From Setoptus koraiensis (taxonomy: Eukaryota > Arthropoda): DNA of 64,000 nt. The stretch covers positions 18,476,001 to 18,540,000 of the forward strand of contig CM106586.1 of the NCBI GenBank assembly GCA_048013815.1. The letters are read 5' to 3'. A program made the position numbers and the translations under genes. The notes under the pieces were generated by a model. It saw only the letters and a list, made by a program, of their open reading frames with translations. It was not told the DNA's origin and did no database searches. Shown here in pieces: positions 51,243 through 62,745 of this stretch. Every line of letters begins with the position of its first letter. Within the stretch, counting starts at the first letter, position 1.

Positions 51243-53140
51243 AGTGAGAAACAAACAGCCAGCGAAGAAAGCGAAAGCGAACTGACCACCGCCACTCATC
51301 AGCCACTCGTTAAGTGCCTCGCTAATGAATGGTCATCTGCCGAGATCAATCATGAGCAGCAAGTGGCCCAAACAACAACGACAGCAGCGCCGACAACAGG
51401 TGATTCGTTCATGATTGATGCGGCCGGTGATATGACAATTAAGCAGCAAGAGCTGGACATTTGCGACGAGGACGACCTGCAAATTAACGATCAGCACCAC
51501 TACCTGTCGCCCATTCCCGACTACAGGCATCAGCTGATGGTCGGCAACAACACCAGCAACAACAACAACAGCAGCAACGGCGGCGCAACAGCGATATCAA
51601 TTAATCAGTGCGCTCGTCATGGCAACAACAAGAGCGGTCATAAACTGGCCAATGCCGTCAGCTCAGTCAATTCAAATTTGCAGCGAGCTGGCGCAAGCGC
51701 AAAGTCAAGCTTCGCAGCAATTGAAAACAACTGTCCGCTAATTAATGTTAACAACACCAACAATAAAATTAATTTAATTAAGCGGGGGAGGTCGCAGCAG
51801 CAACAGCAGCAGCCCATCAGGCCCGTGTCTGTGGCCGCGCAAACGGCAAACTTTGTTGGCGCCGATTGGCAGTTTGCGGGCGCTTGCAGCGACCAATCAA
51901 ATTTAATTAGCGCACCATCGGTGAACAAACTCAGTCACAGTCACAGTCCCAAAACAGCAACAGCAACAACGACCACAACAACAACAATTGTGCAACAACG
52001 ACACACCAAATGTAAATATCCCATAAACAGATTGATTGCAACTGGAACATTAACACCTACGCCCACGATAGCAACATCGACAGCAACGGCCACAGTCGAC
52101 AACTCAATTGGCTGCAACAGATTGAAATTGTCGCGCATGCTGTCAGCCTCCACCTCGTCGCTGTTGTGCACTTCCGGTGCGTCATCTAATCTCGTTTCCG
52201 GTGGCTGTGGGCCCATGTCAGCAACGGCGTCAAACAACAAGAGTCAACAGCATTTGTACAAGGGCAAGCACCGAATGCAGCAGCAGCAGCACAAATTGTT
52301 CAGTCATCATCAGAGTGCGGCCTATTTGCATCAGCAGCATCAGCAGCAGCACATGAAGCCCGCGGACAAATATTTAATTAGCCATAGATCACACGAGGAG
52401 CACTGCGCCTTGCACACACTGTGCAACAGCGACAAACAGCAACGCTCTTCCGGTCAACAGCAACAACAACAACCACAACAACCACAGCAACCACAGCAAC
52501 AACAGAGGTGCAAGGTGCATTATTCGGACGGAGCGAGAGTATCGCACCATCATCGGCAGCAGCAGCAGCAAGCGATCAGTCAGCACGACCTGTCCTCGTT
52601 GGCCGTGAACAAGATGCGATACCTGAACAAGAGCTGCTCCAATTTGTCTAATCCAAGCCAGCCAATTGCGGCCCGTCCGACGGCCCCATGCACCAATTAC
52701 TACGACCAGCACATGGCCGCGAAATGGTCGCCGCGTCAGCAGCCGACCGGCCCGCTGATCAATCAACTGAAGCCATCCTGTCAGCATCACCATCACCAGC
52801 AGCAGCAGCAATCACAGCATCATTACGCAACGGCAGCCGTCAGTCGACAGTCGTCCAATTACCATCACCACAGTCAGCTGTTCCTCCACAACGGCAGCAG
52901 CAACAACAACAACAACATCAACAACAACAGCAACAACAACAGCAACAACAACAGCGGGCCTGGGTCGCCGACGCTGTCGTCGGCGTCGTCTGGGCACCGC
53001 CAGCCGATAGCGGACAGCCAGACGAGCTGCTGTTGGACGAGCAACACTAGTCATAGCGGCCAGCACCGTTATCATGCGACACACACCGGCAACAACAATT
53101 ACCATAATGTCGCCTGTCACGATCACCACATGCACAACAA

Positions 53141-53171
<31 letters not shown>

Positions 53172-56100
53172 AACAACAGCAACTACAATGGTTACAACAA
53201 GAAGGCATCAAGGTGCTCATTATCGCCCTCGTCTTCGCTGTCTTCCGCCTCTAGCGACACCCAACTGCATCACAGGCAGCAGCCGGCCAATCATATGCAA
53301 ATGCAGATGCACCACTCGCAACAGCTGACACTGACAGCGGCAAGTGACACTAATCAGCTGATGGGCTGCAATGCGCAAGCGCCATCACAAAAGCTGCATT
53401 GCAAGTTGCACAACAGCAACAGCAACAACAACAACACCAACAACAACAGCAGCAACAACGGCAAGTGTCAAATGTCGCCCAATGACAACATCAAGTTTAT
53501 AGCCAATCAGAGAGTCTCAAAAGTATTAAAAGTGGCAAGCGGTGGTTGCAGTCAGCAGCAGCAGCATCAGTTGTTGCGCAACAGCAACAGTTCGGATGGC
53601 AAGTGTTGCAACATGCATGTGATGCCGCAGCCGCAGCAGCAGCAGCGCCATCATGCAAAAGTGAGCCAACTCAATCAGAGTCAGCCGGCGTCACACAGCC
53701 AATTACAGTACCAGAAATGCAGTTACGCAACAGGCAACGGAGTTGCGAAACTGTCGCAACTGGAACAACAACAGCAGCAACAGCAACAACAACAACAACA
53801 ACAACAACAGCGACAAGCGCAGCCGAAGCAGTTGGCGCCCTCACCGCTGGCCACAACAACGTTTTGCGCAAACGCGAATGCGGGGGCGAAACAGGGCGCA
53901 ACAAGGCAAGTATTACTCATTGTGTTGTCGTCTGGTCGTCGTTTTATTTTCATTTTATATTTTATCCATTGTGGCAATCGATTTGTGTTTTGAATCAAGC
54001 GGCCGCCTGATCAAACCAGCAAACGGGCGCCAGTTTGATGGTGCGATCATCTGATCGTCTGATGGTCTGATCATTCAATCACTCGATCATTTGATTATTG
54101 GCATGCACATTAGGAACTAGACACCACGAATTGCGCAACAACGAAACAAGTGTCCGTTGTTTTTGGCAATTGCCCATCATTGCGGCCGTCGCTCATTGTG
54201 AGCTTATGCGCATGTAATTGTTTGCTAAATCGCTGGCTAAATCTCCATTCAGTGCTATCCGACGCCGTCCAGCGCCATTCCGTGCTATTTAATGCTATTG
54301 TTGTCAATATAAACGGTTATCCGCAATTTGTGAATCGCAAGCCAGCGAGAGTCAGCCAGCGAGAGTCGGCCAGCGATAGGCAGCCAAAGAGAGAGAGATT
54401 TGTCTTTCGCTTGTTGTTGTTACGTGATTGGCGCCAAATTGTTGCCAACTGCCGCCGACTGTTGCCGTTGTGTCAATGTTTGATCAATCGATGTTGCGCA
54501 ATCTCACATTGTCAGTGGCACTGGCAGCGCTCGGCTCTCGGGCCGCCAGTCTCGGGCCGCCAGTCTCGGGCCGCCAGTCTCGGGCCGCCAGTCTCGGGCC
54601 GGGGGCTTGATTGATTGGACGGGCCGCAAGCGAGCCGCCGACGCTCGGACACTTGGCTCGCCGATGCTTGCCCGTTGGCTCGTTCAGCCGGGCCGAACAT
54701 CGGCGAGCCGTGCCGAGATTGAGCGGCCGAGGGATGAGCCAGCAACGGCAACAGTTGCTGGCCAGAGCGAGTTTGCGTTTCGCAGCGCTTATCGCTTGTC
54801 GCACATTCATATATATTTTTAACTGGCCGGCCGCCAGGTGAGCCGGCATCGGGCGAGCCGAGTGCCAGAGTGAGCCGAGCGAGCCGAGTGAGCCAGTTAA
54901 GCGAGTTACTTAGAGCCACTACGGCCAGCCAAGCCAACAGCCAGATAAAGTGAGCGCTGCCGGACAACAAACCTTTCGACAACAATCAGCCCAGTGCCAA
55001 GATCAGGCACACAGATTAGCCAGTCACAGAGATGCTATCTAGCCGGCTAGGGCTGTTATTGCGTAATGCCTGTTACGCAAACACAAGGCTCACCCGAGGC
55101 TGGCTCACCTGAAGCTGGCTCGCTCGACGGCCGAAGCTGGCCGAACGGCGCAACCAAGTGGCCAGCGACGGGGCGAAAGTAAAGGAAGCGAGTAGGCAGC
55201 ACTGAATGGATAGGATAATTAGCGTCCAATTGGCGCTGTGTGGCTCAACCGTCGAGATTCACGTCAGTTTGCGATCATCAGCAAGCGACTGTTGATCGAG
55301 CGATGCCCAACATGCCTCGTCGTAATGAGATTTTGTCCAGCGCACACACACACACACACACACGCCGTTACCTGTGCCGTTTGCTGTCGATTGGTGGCTC
55401 CGCGGCGGCTCCACTGCAGCCAGCTTGATTGGAGGCTTGATTGGAGGCCGAACGGCCGGACAGTGGGATTGCGCGCCGAGCGAGAGTTTATCGCAAGTTT
55501 ATCACGCCAATAACGGCAACAAGCGCATTAATGGCGAGCGCAACAACAAACAGCGACACGCCAGAATCTCCCAATTCGGCCATTGCACACCGGCAATCGC
55601 ACACTCGAATTGCACACCGGCAATCGCACATTGGCGATTGGCCGCTCGCAATTGCACAGTCCGAAATGGCCATTCGCAACGGAAAGCAATGATACAGTCG
55701 GCTGCCGACGGTGTATATTGCGCTGACCAGCGGGCCAGTCGGCATCGCACGGCCGAGCGGCCGTTTCGCAAATCGACTGCGAGAAGCGGGCGCAGAGATC
55801 ATGCTCGCGAAAGGGGGCGCCTCAATCAAATCAAATCGGCCCGACTGTTTTCATTTGATAGTGCGCACATTTTCATAGCAGTTGGCTCTGGCTGCGTGTG
55901 CAAACATCGGCCGATAATCGCTGACCAGTGATGATCGCTGACGGATCGCGATTGCCGCTCGCCGGCCAGCGATAAATCATCGCAAGCCGAGCGATCGCAA
56001 GCCGATCGGCGACCCGACTCGGCGCTTCGGCCACTCGGCGGCTCGGCCACTCGGCGGCTCGGCCACTCGGCGAGCGACTGAAATTGCGCCGGGCCATGCC

Positions 56101-58438
56101 GACAGAGTCTGTCGGGCAGAGTCTGTCGGCCGGACTGTGCCGGACGGTGCCGCATATTCGGCAGTGTGGCGAGACGGGCTAAATTTAGTCGATTTGCATG
56201 ATTGATGAACAGCGCGCCCGGCGAGCCGCAACTCGTGATCGGCTGGCCGCCAGCGCCAGTGACACCGGCTCACGAGGCCCGCCGCCCGCCGCCCGCCGCC
56301 TGTGCCCATTCCCAGCGCCGTGATGGATCCCTCGGCCGGTCACGACCGCGCCGTCGCAGCCCGAGCCGCCGGCAAGGCCCAAATGCCCATGGCGAGCGAC
56401 GCCACAAATGCTAAACGCCACAAATCGAGAAACGCCGAACATGCCGCAAATGGCAGAAATGGCAGAAATGCCGCAAATGGCAGAAATGGCAGAAATGGCA
56501 GAAATTTCTCTCGGCCGGCCACCCCGGACAGCCTGAGAAACGGGCGGCCGCTTGTCAGGTTTATCGGTTTATCAATTATCGTCTATTTGTTGTGAGTCGC
56601 GCTCGTTGCAAAGGGCGCCCTTTCGTGCGATCCCTCAGCGGTGCCCATTGTGACTGGCAATTTGTGAGCGGTCGTATCGCTTGTGAGCGGTCGTATCGCG
56701 CTCGCCGGCGATCGATCAATCAATCCGAGCGATTGTGCGATCTCTCACATTGATCTCTCACAGCTCAATGTCGGCTTGAAACAGTCGCCCGTCATCTGGC
56801 TGGCACGCCAGCGATCCCTTTCACGGGCTGCCAATTGGAAACGGCTTCCAATTGGCGGCCGACAGTTATTCAATAACACTTGTTTGCGCTCAATCGAATT
56901 AATTATCTCGCCGTCGCTCTCTCAAGTCGAGACGCTCAACTCGCGAGCCGCTGTGATTGGCCGGCCGGCTGGCCAGATATGATAGCCAGATATTGTGTCT
57001 ATTATCTCCTTGACCTGCATCACTTTCGCTCGCTCTGGCATGATCGCGCTGAAGGCCCCTCTTCGTTGGCCGGCCCGATCCATTGTGACTGCTCGTTGGC
57101 GAGCGCAAGTCATGAGTCGCCTTTCGGACGCACTGTTTTTCAACAATCTGTCTGAAACCATTCACACTCCGAATTGTGTTGAATCGTTGAATTGTGTTGA
57201 ATTGTTGAATCGCGTTGAATCGCGTTGAATCGCGCTGTTTTGACGAATGCACAAGTGCAACAACAAAGCGCCCAACTCGCATTAGATTGAACGTGCCTCG
57301 CAAATAATTGAAGGGCTCTCGCCAAATCAAATTAGGTCAAGCTCAACAAACTGCAGCAAAAGTGCCGCCGTAATTTCTTTTAAAATCTCTCTCAATCTTT
57401 TAGAATTGTTGCGAAAATAAAGCAGCTTTTGCTGGCAACCAACAACAACAACAGCGCGATAATGATCGCACTATCGGCAACAATGCCACCGACTCCCAAT
57501 GCTGATAATGACTCACTAATGGACCCATTAGCGTCCATTGGCCGCTATTATCGGCTCGCACAGTGTGGCATTATTATTTAATATTATTTGTTAGCTTGAA
57601 TTTGTTAGTTTGAATTTGTTAGTTTGAATTTGTTAGTGTGATTTGGCGAGCCGAATTGCGCCGGCCCAAATATAATGTTAACTAATTGCTCGATCAATTA
57701 CAAATGCCCTTTGTTCGTCGCTCACCTGTATTTGCGAGTGCGTGTGTTTGCTTTTCATTAATAACTTACCTGTGGCTCTGCTCTCCCTATGCCCCAATCG
57801 ACACCAACAACCGCAACGACAACAACAACGACGACGACAACAACGGCAACGACGCCAACCGCAACAACGACAACAGGTACGGACGCCTTAATAAATGCAA
57901 AACGGCTGCTAATTGTTGTCAGGCGTCCATGGTTGTGAGCTCGTCAACGACAACAACGACAACAACGGCACCACCAATGCTCGCTAACAACTGCAATGAC
58001 CCCATGACGCAACAGCAGCATGAGCAGCAGCAGCAGCCGCCGGCGCCGCTCGGGACAGTGCAACCGTTTGAGATTGCGACCATTAGTCATCAGGCGCAAA
58101 CGCACGATCACCACCTGTCGGGCAAGTGCGTCGGGCCGGCGGGATTGTGCGCTGTACCGGCGCCCTTGAACAGTCGGCAGTCGTCACTGACGCTGTCCAC
58201 CTTCTCGCCAAACACCACCTCTAAACAACAACAGCAGCAGCAGCCGGGTCCGAAGGGCGGACTTCCGGTGGCGGTGGGCACGGTGCAGCCGGCGCAAGTT
58301 CAGGCCAAGGTTCCCAAGCCGCCGCCCCTACTCGCCGCCGCCTTAATTAGCGAGATCAGCATGAATGGCGCCGCGGCGCCGCTCGACAATGGACATGCCG
58401 GTCACCATCATAATCACCATCTTGGTTGCCAGCAACAA

Positions 58439-58470
<32 letters not shown>

Positions 58471-59690
58471 ACAACAGAGGATTACGCAACAGCCGGCGCA
58501 ATCAGCGAGATTGCGCGCAATGACAAAGGTCAATAACGGACCAGCCACTTCCGGCGGCCTGCTGACGCAAGCGGCTCCGCTGGGCTTTGTCGACGAGCTT
58601 AAATTGCTGGCACAACGATGCAAACAGCAGCAATCATCGTCGAAGCATCACGACGGCGGCGGCGGCGCCGCCGCCAGTTGCAATAATGGCGCTGCCATCG
58701 GGGCCAGTGTCGACCAGCAGCAGCAGCAAAGCAAACATAATCAGCTGCAAAATGGGTGGCAGCAACAACAACAGCAACAACAGCAACAACAGCAGCAACA
58801 ACAGCAGCAACAACAACAGCAACAACAACAGCAACAACAACAGCAACAACGACACAACAATCGGCCGTTATTAAGCGAGCAAGCGGCTAATGACGACGAC
58901 TACGATGATTGCGTTCTCTTGTTGCCGTCCAAAATAAAGCGCACGGCGGCCGAACAAGCGGCACAACAACAACAACAGCAACAACAACAGTCGCTGTTGT
59001 GCGCAGGTCATCACATGACGCAATCAAGAGCCCCCATGAGCGACAAGGAACAGTCACAATTGGAGGCGGCCAACGTAAAGCGACGCCAACACGGTAAGCG
59101 ATCCACATCCACATCATAATCCATATCTCACCTTCGCTCACTCACCTGTTGCCCTCTTTGCGCGTTTGTGCGTTTGTGTCACTCGACCAGTTTGCGCGAC
59201 TGTCTTGCGCGACTGTCCGCTTGCCAGACCGTCTGTCACTTTTCGGGACCGTCCGTCTGTTTTCGAGACCATCCGTCTGATTGCGACCGGCCGGCTGGCC
59301 GCTGGCGGCCCGGCAGCGACAAGCGCCGGCCACGATTTCATGCAATGTTTGCGCTCATGACTCATTGTTGACCGGCGTCGTGAAACTCTCTCTCTCTCTC
59401 ACTACCGTGCGCGCTGCCACTTTTCTCGCTACCCGGCCACCCGCTCGCAAGGGTCGCCCGGTGTCCGCTCGCAAGGGTCGCCCGGGTGTCCGCTAACAAA
59501 TGCGACCGCCCCGCCTCGCTCGGGAAAATGCGGCTCGGCCGGGCGCGCCGGCGGCCCGAGCGAGTCGCGACTGAACAGCTGAGCAACTGGGCAACCGAAG
59601 GCGCCGCTCGGTCTCGCTCGGTCGGTGTCGTGGGAGAAATAGGCCATGCATGGCAAATTGGATTTAGCGTCGTTGGTGGAAATTCAATTC
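41819..59690 (+). CDS. Harmonin/whirlin-family multi-PDZ scaffold (dyschronic-like), 3' partial
   Basis: Exons I can place: 41819-41975, 47239-47318, 48013-49649, 49928 to about 53909, about 57923-59093 and 59643-59690. PDZ1 is built from three exons: LGFSLRGG, then RDYGTSVGVYVSDVEPNSEA, then IGDQILQVNGYNV...DEVIKLIRSSPVVIELKVR, followed by LLPVQDGLGAPVKW as after harmonin PDZ1. PDZ2 (about 50726-50980) reads FGCGVVKGPADFPGIFVQSI and SGLEIGDQIVKMN, close to harmonin PDZ2. PDZ3 begins with WQIGFSVVGGNSI at the last visible exon and continues outside the window. Harmonin and whirlin organise stereocilia and synapse complexes; the fly relative dyschronic acts in clock output neurons. Between domains lie more than 1,500 residues of Asn/Gln/Ser/His-rich sequence. 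No N-terminal harmonin-homology domain was seen, so a 5' exon may be missing. Confidence 0.85.
42364..42402. repeat. Near-perfect palindrome, 19-bp arms
   Basis: GGCCATCAACGCA at 42364-42376 is exactly complementary to TGCGTTGATGGCC at 42390-42402, and the central bases are also nearly self-complementary (one mismatch). Confidence 0.85.
43807..43895. repeat. Long inverted repeat, 31-bp arms with one mismatch
   Basis: Arms 43807-43837 and 43865-43895 pair over 31 bp with a single mismatch (GGG against CGG inside the arm) around a 27-nt loop. It is GC-rich with GGCC steps. Transcribed as part of the intron, it would form a stable hairpin. Confidence 0.85.
45482..45527. repeat. Perfect 17-bp inverted repeat with 12-nt loop
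   Basis: GGGCCGCTAGTTGCGCA at 45482-45498 is followed, after TGGGGCAAGTGT, by its exact reverse complement at 45511-45527. Confidence 0.88.
47239..47318 (+). CDS. Harmonin-like exon B: middle of PDZ1
   Basis: An 80-bp exon (acceptor GCGAGCAG, donor AAG/GTAAGG) encoding RDYGTSVGVYVSDVEPNSEA and then DKKGLK. The phases fit exon A (one base carried over) and exon C (phase 0), which makes this short exon secure despite its size. Confidence 0.85.
47319..48012 (+). other. Second intron of the harmonin-like gene
   Basis: GTAAGG to ATAACAG, 694 bp. It contains a repeat of CTCATAATGGCTCGACT type at about 47633-47720. No exon recognised. Confidence 0.8.
48013..49649 (+). CDS. Harmonin-like exon C: end of PDZ1 and low-complexity linker
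   Basis: Starts IGDQILQVNGYNVAQAIHDE, the second half of PDZ1, then about 500 residues rich in Asn, Ser, Thr and Gln. The ORF stays open to 49710. A donor at GGAAG/GTCAGT (49650) has the right phase (2) for the acceptor at 49927, giving ETG-S-VVSSCRPNEAP. The alternative, termination at 49710, would make a shorter single-PDZ protein, so both isoforms are possible. Confidence 0.75.
49687..49718. repeat. Perfect 12-bp inverted repeat overlapping the alternative stop of exon C
   Basis: AACGGTGCTCAG (49687-49698), loop CTTTTCGT, then its exact reverse complement (49707-49718). It lies just inside the putative 278-bp intron and overlaps the TGA that would end the unspliced frame. Confidence 0.85.
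49928..53909 (+). CDS. Harmonin-like exon D: PDZ2 plus very long low-complexity region
   Basis: The acceptor follows a long pyrimidine tract (49785-49920) ending GACAACAG. The exon encodes SVVSSCRPNEAP..., a Ser-rich stretch, PDZ2 (about 50726-50980, with GLEIGDQIVKMN), an 11-Asp run (about 51209-51241) and roughly 900 residues dominated by Gln, Asn, His and Ser. The 3' boundary is uncertain: CAA/GTATTA at 53910 (phase 0, fits the acceptor at 57922) or AAG/GCAAGT at 53906 (a strong GC-AG-type donor, phase 2). Confidence 0.75.
53910..57922 (+). other. Intron between harmonin-like exons D and F
   Basis: About 4 kb, GC-rich with GGCC steps. It holds a 14-bp repeat (54536-54600), (CA)n at 55344-55363, CTCGGCCACTCGGCGG repeats (about 56024-56073) and a 9-bp AATGGCAGA repeat (about 56449-56505). 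No additional exon is supported, although a small one could be missed. Confidence 0.6.
54536..54600. repeat. 14-bp tandem repeat (TCTCGGGCCGCCAG)
   Basis: Four complete identical copies and a partial fifth. Confidence 0.9.
57923..59093 (+). CDS. Harmonin-like exon F: Gln-rich linker before PDZ3
   Basis: Acceptor TTGTTGTCAG before GCG TCC ATG; donor CACG/GTAAGC at 59094 leaves phase 1. It encodes about 390 residues with several Gln tracts (about 16 near 58433-58476, about 30 near 58760-58850) and a conserved-looking stretch LLTQAAPLGFVDELKLLAQR. The open frame reaches back to 57686, so an earlier acceptor (for example 57876, phase 2) is possible. Confidence 0.65.
59094..59642 (+). other. Intron before the PDZ3 exon
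   Basis: GTAAGC to GAAATAG, 549 bp. It contains repeats of CGACTGTC type and of CTCGCAAGGGTCGCCCGG type (about 59442-59482). Confidence 0.75.
59643..59690 (+). CDS. Harmonin-like exon G: first strand of PDZ3 (48 bp)
   Basis: Flanked by AATAG and GTGAGT. With one base from exon F it reads G-HAWQIGFSVVGGNSI, the carboxylate-binding loop of a PDZ domain (IGFSVVGG). It ends in phase 1. The rest of PDZ3 was not found before the window ends, so the next exon is at least 4.3 kb away. Confidence 0.75.
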
Positions 59691-62191
59691 GTGAGTCATT
59701 AGTGCGCCATCAGTATTGCGCCTCCACTGCGCCGACCGGGCCGACTGTGGCGGCGGCGGCGGCCACGGTCAGTACGGTCAGCGCGGCCGGTGCGGCCGGC
59801 GCAGCATCCACGGCGAGCGTAGTAACCGTGGCCGGCGTAGTAACCATGGCAACGGTGGCCAGCATCGCAGCATCGCCGCATCGCGGCACCGCGGCATCGC
59901 AAGCTTGCCAACTGTTGCGCAATGCACCGAGTGGCCGCCATTGTTGACGGCCACTCGTTGGATTTGGATCGGATATTTGTGTTTGTGTGTGTTTAAAGGA
60001 GCGCATAGTGTGCTTAAGCGCACCATGAGTCACACATTACGCAAGTCGTTGCGCAACTGACAGCCGCACTGATTGCAGTGCGCCGGCGATGAGGCCGACG
60101 GCGACAGGCGATGCCGTCGCCGTAATGGCAGCGGCCACGCCAACTACCGCGGCAACAGCGACTGCAGCAGCAACAACCGACGCAACAGCAACAACCAGAG
60201 CAACTGCAACAACCGGCGAGCACGACGGCGACGCTAGCGACGCCGGAGTGCAGCGGCTCGAATCGAGTCCACGGCTGTCCGGCGCGGATCGGACGGCTCG
60301 CCGGCCCGCTAATGAGCTCGCCGGCGAGCGGCTCTAACGAGGTTGTTTGTTCATTGTCGTCGGAAAGAGACATTAGCCGCGCATTGGCTATTATCGTTGG
60401 CAAAGTGGAGCACACCGTTTCACTTGCGCCGTTGTCGTTGCTTCTGTTGTCGTTTGCGTTGTCGTTTGCGTTGTCGTTGTTTGTGTTGTTGTTGTCGCTG
60501 TTTGTGTTGTCGCTGTTTGTGTTGTTGTTGCTTGTGTTGTTGCTTGTGTTGTTGTTTGTGTTGTTGCTTGTGTTGTTGCTTGTGTTGTTGCACTGCAGCG
60601 ACGAGCCGGCCCAAGCATGGCAATGATTTCGGCCAGACACAAACAAACGCGACAGGTAAACACGGCCGAGCGTTTTTTGCTGGCTTCACTTTTTCAGCTG
60701 AGCGTGGCCGATGATGGATTGATCTGACTTGTGATCCATCCATTCAATGTTGCACTACAATGCCGCTCACAATGCCGGCCCCGTTGTGCCAAATGAGCTT
60801 GTTAGTGGCAAGTTAGCAAGGCCAATTCAATTGCCAACAACGACTGGCTGCCAACTTTTGATATATTTATTTTATCTGTGCGCTCTCTTTTTTATTATCA
60901 TCATCTTAGCGTTTATTTGATGGCGCACTGCAAAACTGCCCCCCGTTTAGCCGCTGCGAGCGCCGCTTATCCACCGTCATCCACGGTCGATCTCCGCGGC
61001 TCGCCCGGTGCGAGCGGTCCGACCAAGCGGCTCGCCCGGTGCGAGCGGGGTCGCTTCCACTGGCAGCACAGACAGAGAGAGAGAGAGAGAGAGACGGCTA
61101 AAAATAGCCGCCCCATTGAAGCGTGCCCGCGCTGGTCAGCGGAGATAATATTATCGTTATTAGGACGCTAATAACGGCACACGAAACTCGCTTGGCTCGG
61201 CCACATTTGATTCGTGTAAATTTCAAATTAAATCGCATCGCTGTCCACTGACGCCAGCTTGAGCGGCTCACTCAATCTGACATAATGGCTAAATGGCCAT
61301 TATGCTGCCACACTGACAATTGTGAATTGTGAATTGTGAATTGAGAATTGTGAATTGTATGCCAATGGCTTGTGTGAATCATGACAATTATTTCAATCCG
61401 TTTGATGGGTCGCTCTTGCGCCACTCGCTCGCATAAACAAGCCGCCGCCGCAACTCGCTTGTTACAGCTGATTAGTCACTGGCCAAAACTGTTGTTGCGT
61501 AACTGTCTTGCCGGGCACGTTGTTGTGTTGTGGCGCCGTTGTGTGACGTTATGTAATGGCCATAAACTGACGGTGGCCTGTCGCACTGGCCGCCGGTCGC
61601 AATAGATGCGGCCGGCGCGACCCCTGTCGGCCAATCTCGCTCGTTTGGAGTGTCCAAATTGGAGAGCAGTGAGTGAACACACATGAGATTGTCAGAAACA
61701 AGCGACAAGAAATAAAAATAGATATGCAAACGATGTGCTGCATGCGTGTGAGAGAATGCTTGCCGGCGCTTGAGAACGCCGCCCGCGAACGCCGGCACAG
61801 GACGATGCCCGAGCCAGAGATTTTAGAGATTTATCACGGTTTACAGTTATGGTTTTGGTCACATGAAGCGTGCGATTTAACCAATTCAAAACAAACCACT
61901 GGCGTGAGAGAGTGTGAAAAGGGCCCAAGCAAACGCAACGGCGCACTCGCCGAACCGCTTCGCCAAAACGCATTTGCATATCAGCTGTTGATGTTGTTTG
62001 TGCTCACCTGTCGATGTTGTTTGTGCTCACCTGTCGACGTTGTTTGTGTTCGCCTGTCGCTGTTTGTGCTCGCCTGTGTCGGTCACTGGCTCGCCCGGCC
62101 GGCCGGCGACAAGTGCAATGCGCATGCGATGACACACAATGTCATCAAGCGCATGTGTCATGCAATTAAATGTGTCAACTGGCTGTTGTGT

Positions 62192-62252
62192 GACGCAACA
62201 ACCAGCTTGACAGCAATCAGCTGACGCAACAACCAGCTTGACAGCAATCAGC
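62192..62252. repeat. Direct tandem duplication of about 30 bp
   Basis: GACGCAACAACCAGCTTGAC plus the next 11 bases (AGCAATCAGCT) occurs twice in immediate succession without visible differences. Confidence 0.85.
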
Positions 62253-62636
62253 TGGCGAGAGCGTCTCGAGAATGTCGACTCGAGATGGAGACACAACGGC
62301 CAGTGTGTTATGTCATCATAATGTGAGTTGTATGTAGATGAGTGAGGCAACTAATGCGACTCGCAACACGACCAATCAAACGCGGCCAACATCAGCATAA
62401 AAACACAACAGCAACAACAACAGCGACTGTAATAACAACAACGACAGCACAACAGCGCCGAGGTGCGACGGTGACGTAATAGTAACGTAACAGGTGAGTT
62501 GTCGGCTGTTGCAGTGCGCCGATGCGGAAGTGGCGACAACGCTAATGAATAAAGAGAGCGAGCGAAGAAGCGCCGCCGAGTAGTCAGGCGACTAATCACA
62601 TTTGCTCGCATCAGTGGCGACATTGAACCGGCCGAG

Positions 62637-62745
62637 GGTTGTCGATGGTTGCCGATGGTTGCCAATGGTTGCCGATGGTTGCCGATTGTTGCCGATTGTT
62701 GGCGATTGTTGGCGATTGTTGGCGATTGTTGGCGATCAGTGGTTG
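62637..62745. repeat. 11-bp tandem repeat (GGTTGCCGATG and variants)
   Basis: About ten imperfect copies drifting from GGTTGCCGATG to TTGTTGGCGA. Confidence 0.85.

Noticed and set aside
59700-60060. Possible continuation of PDZ3 just after exon G
   Set aside because: Translations are Gly/Arg-, Ala- or His-rich repeats without the PDZ pattern GDxIxxVNG.
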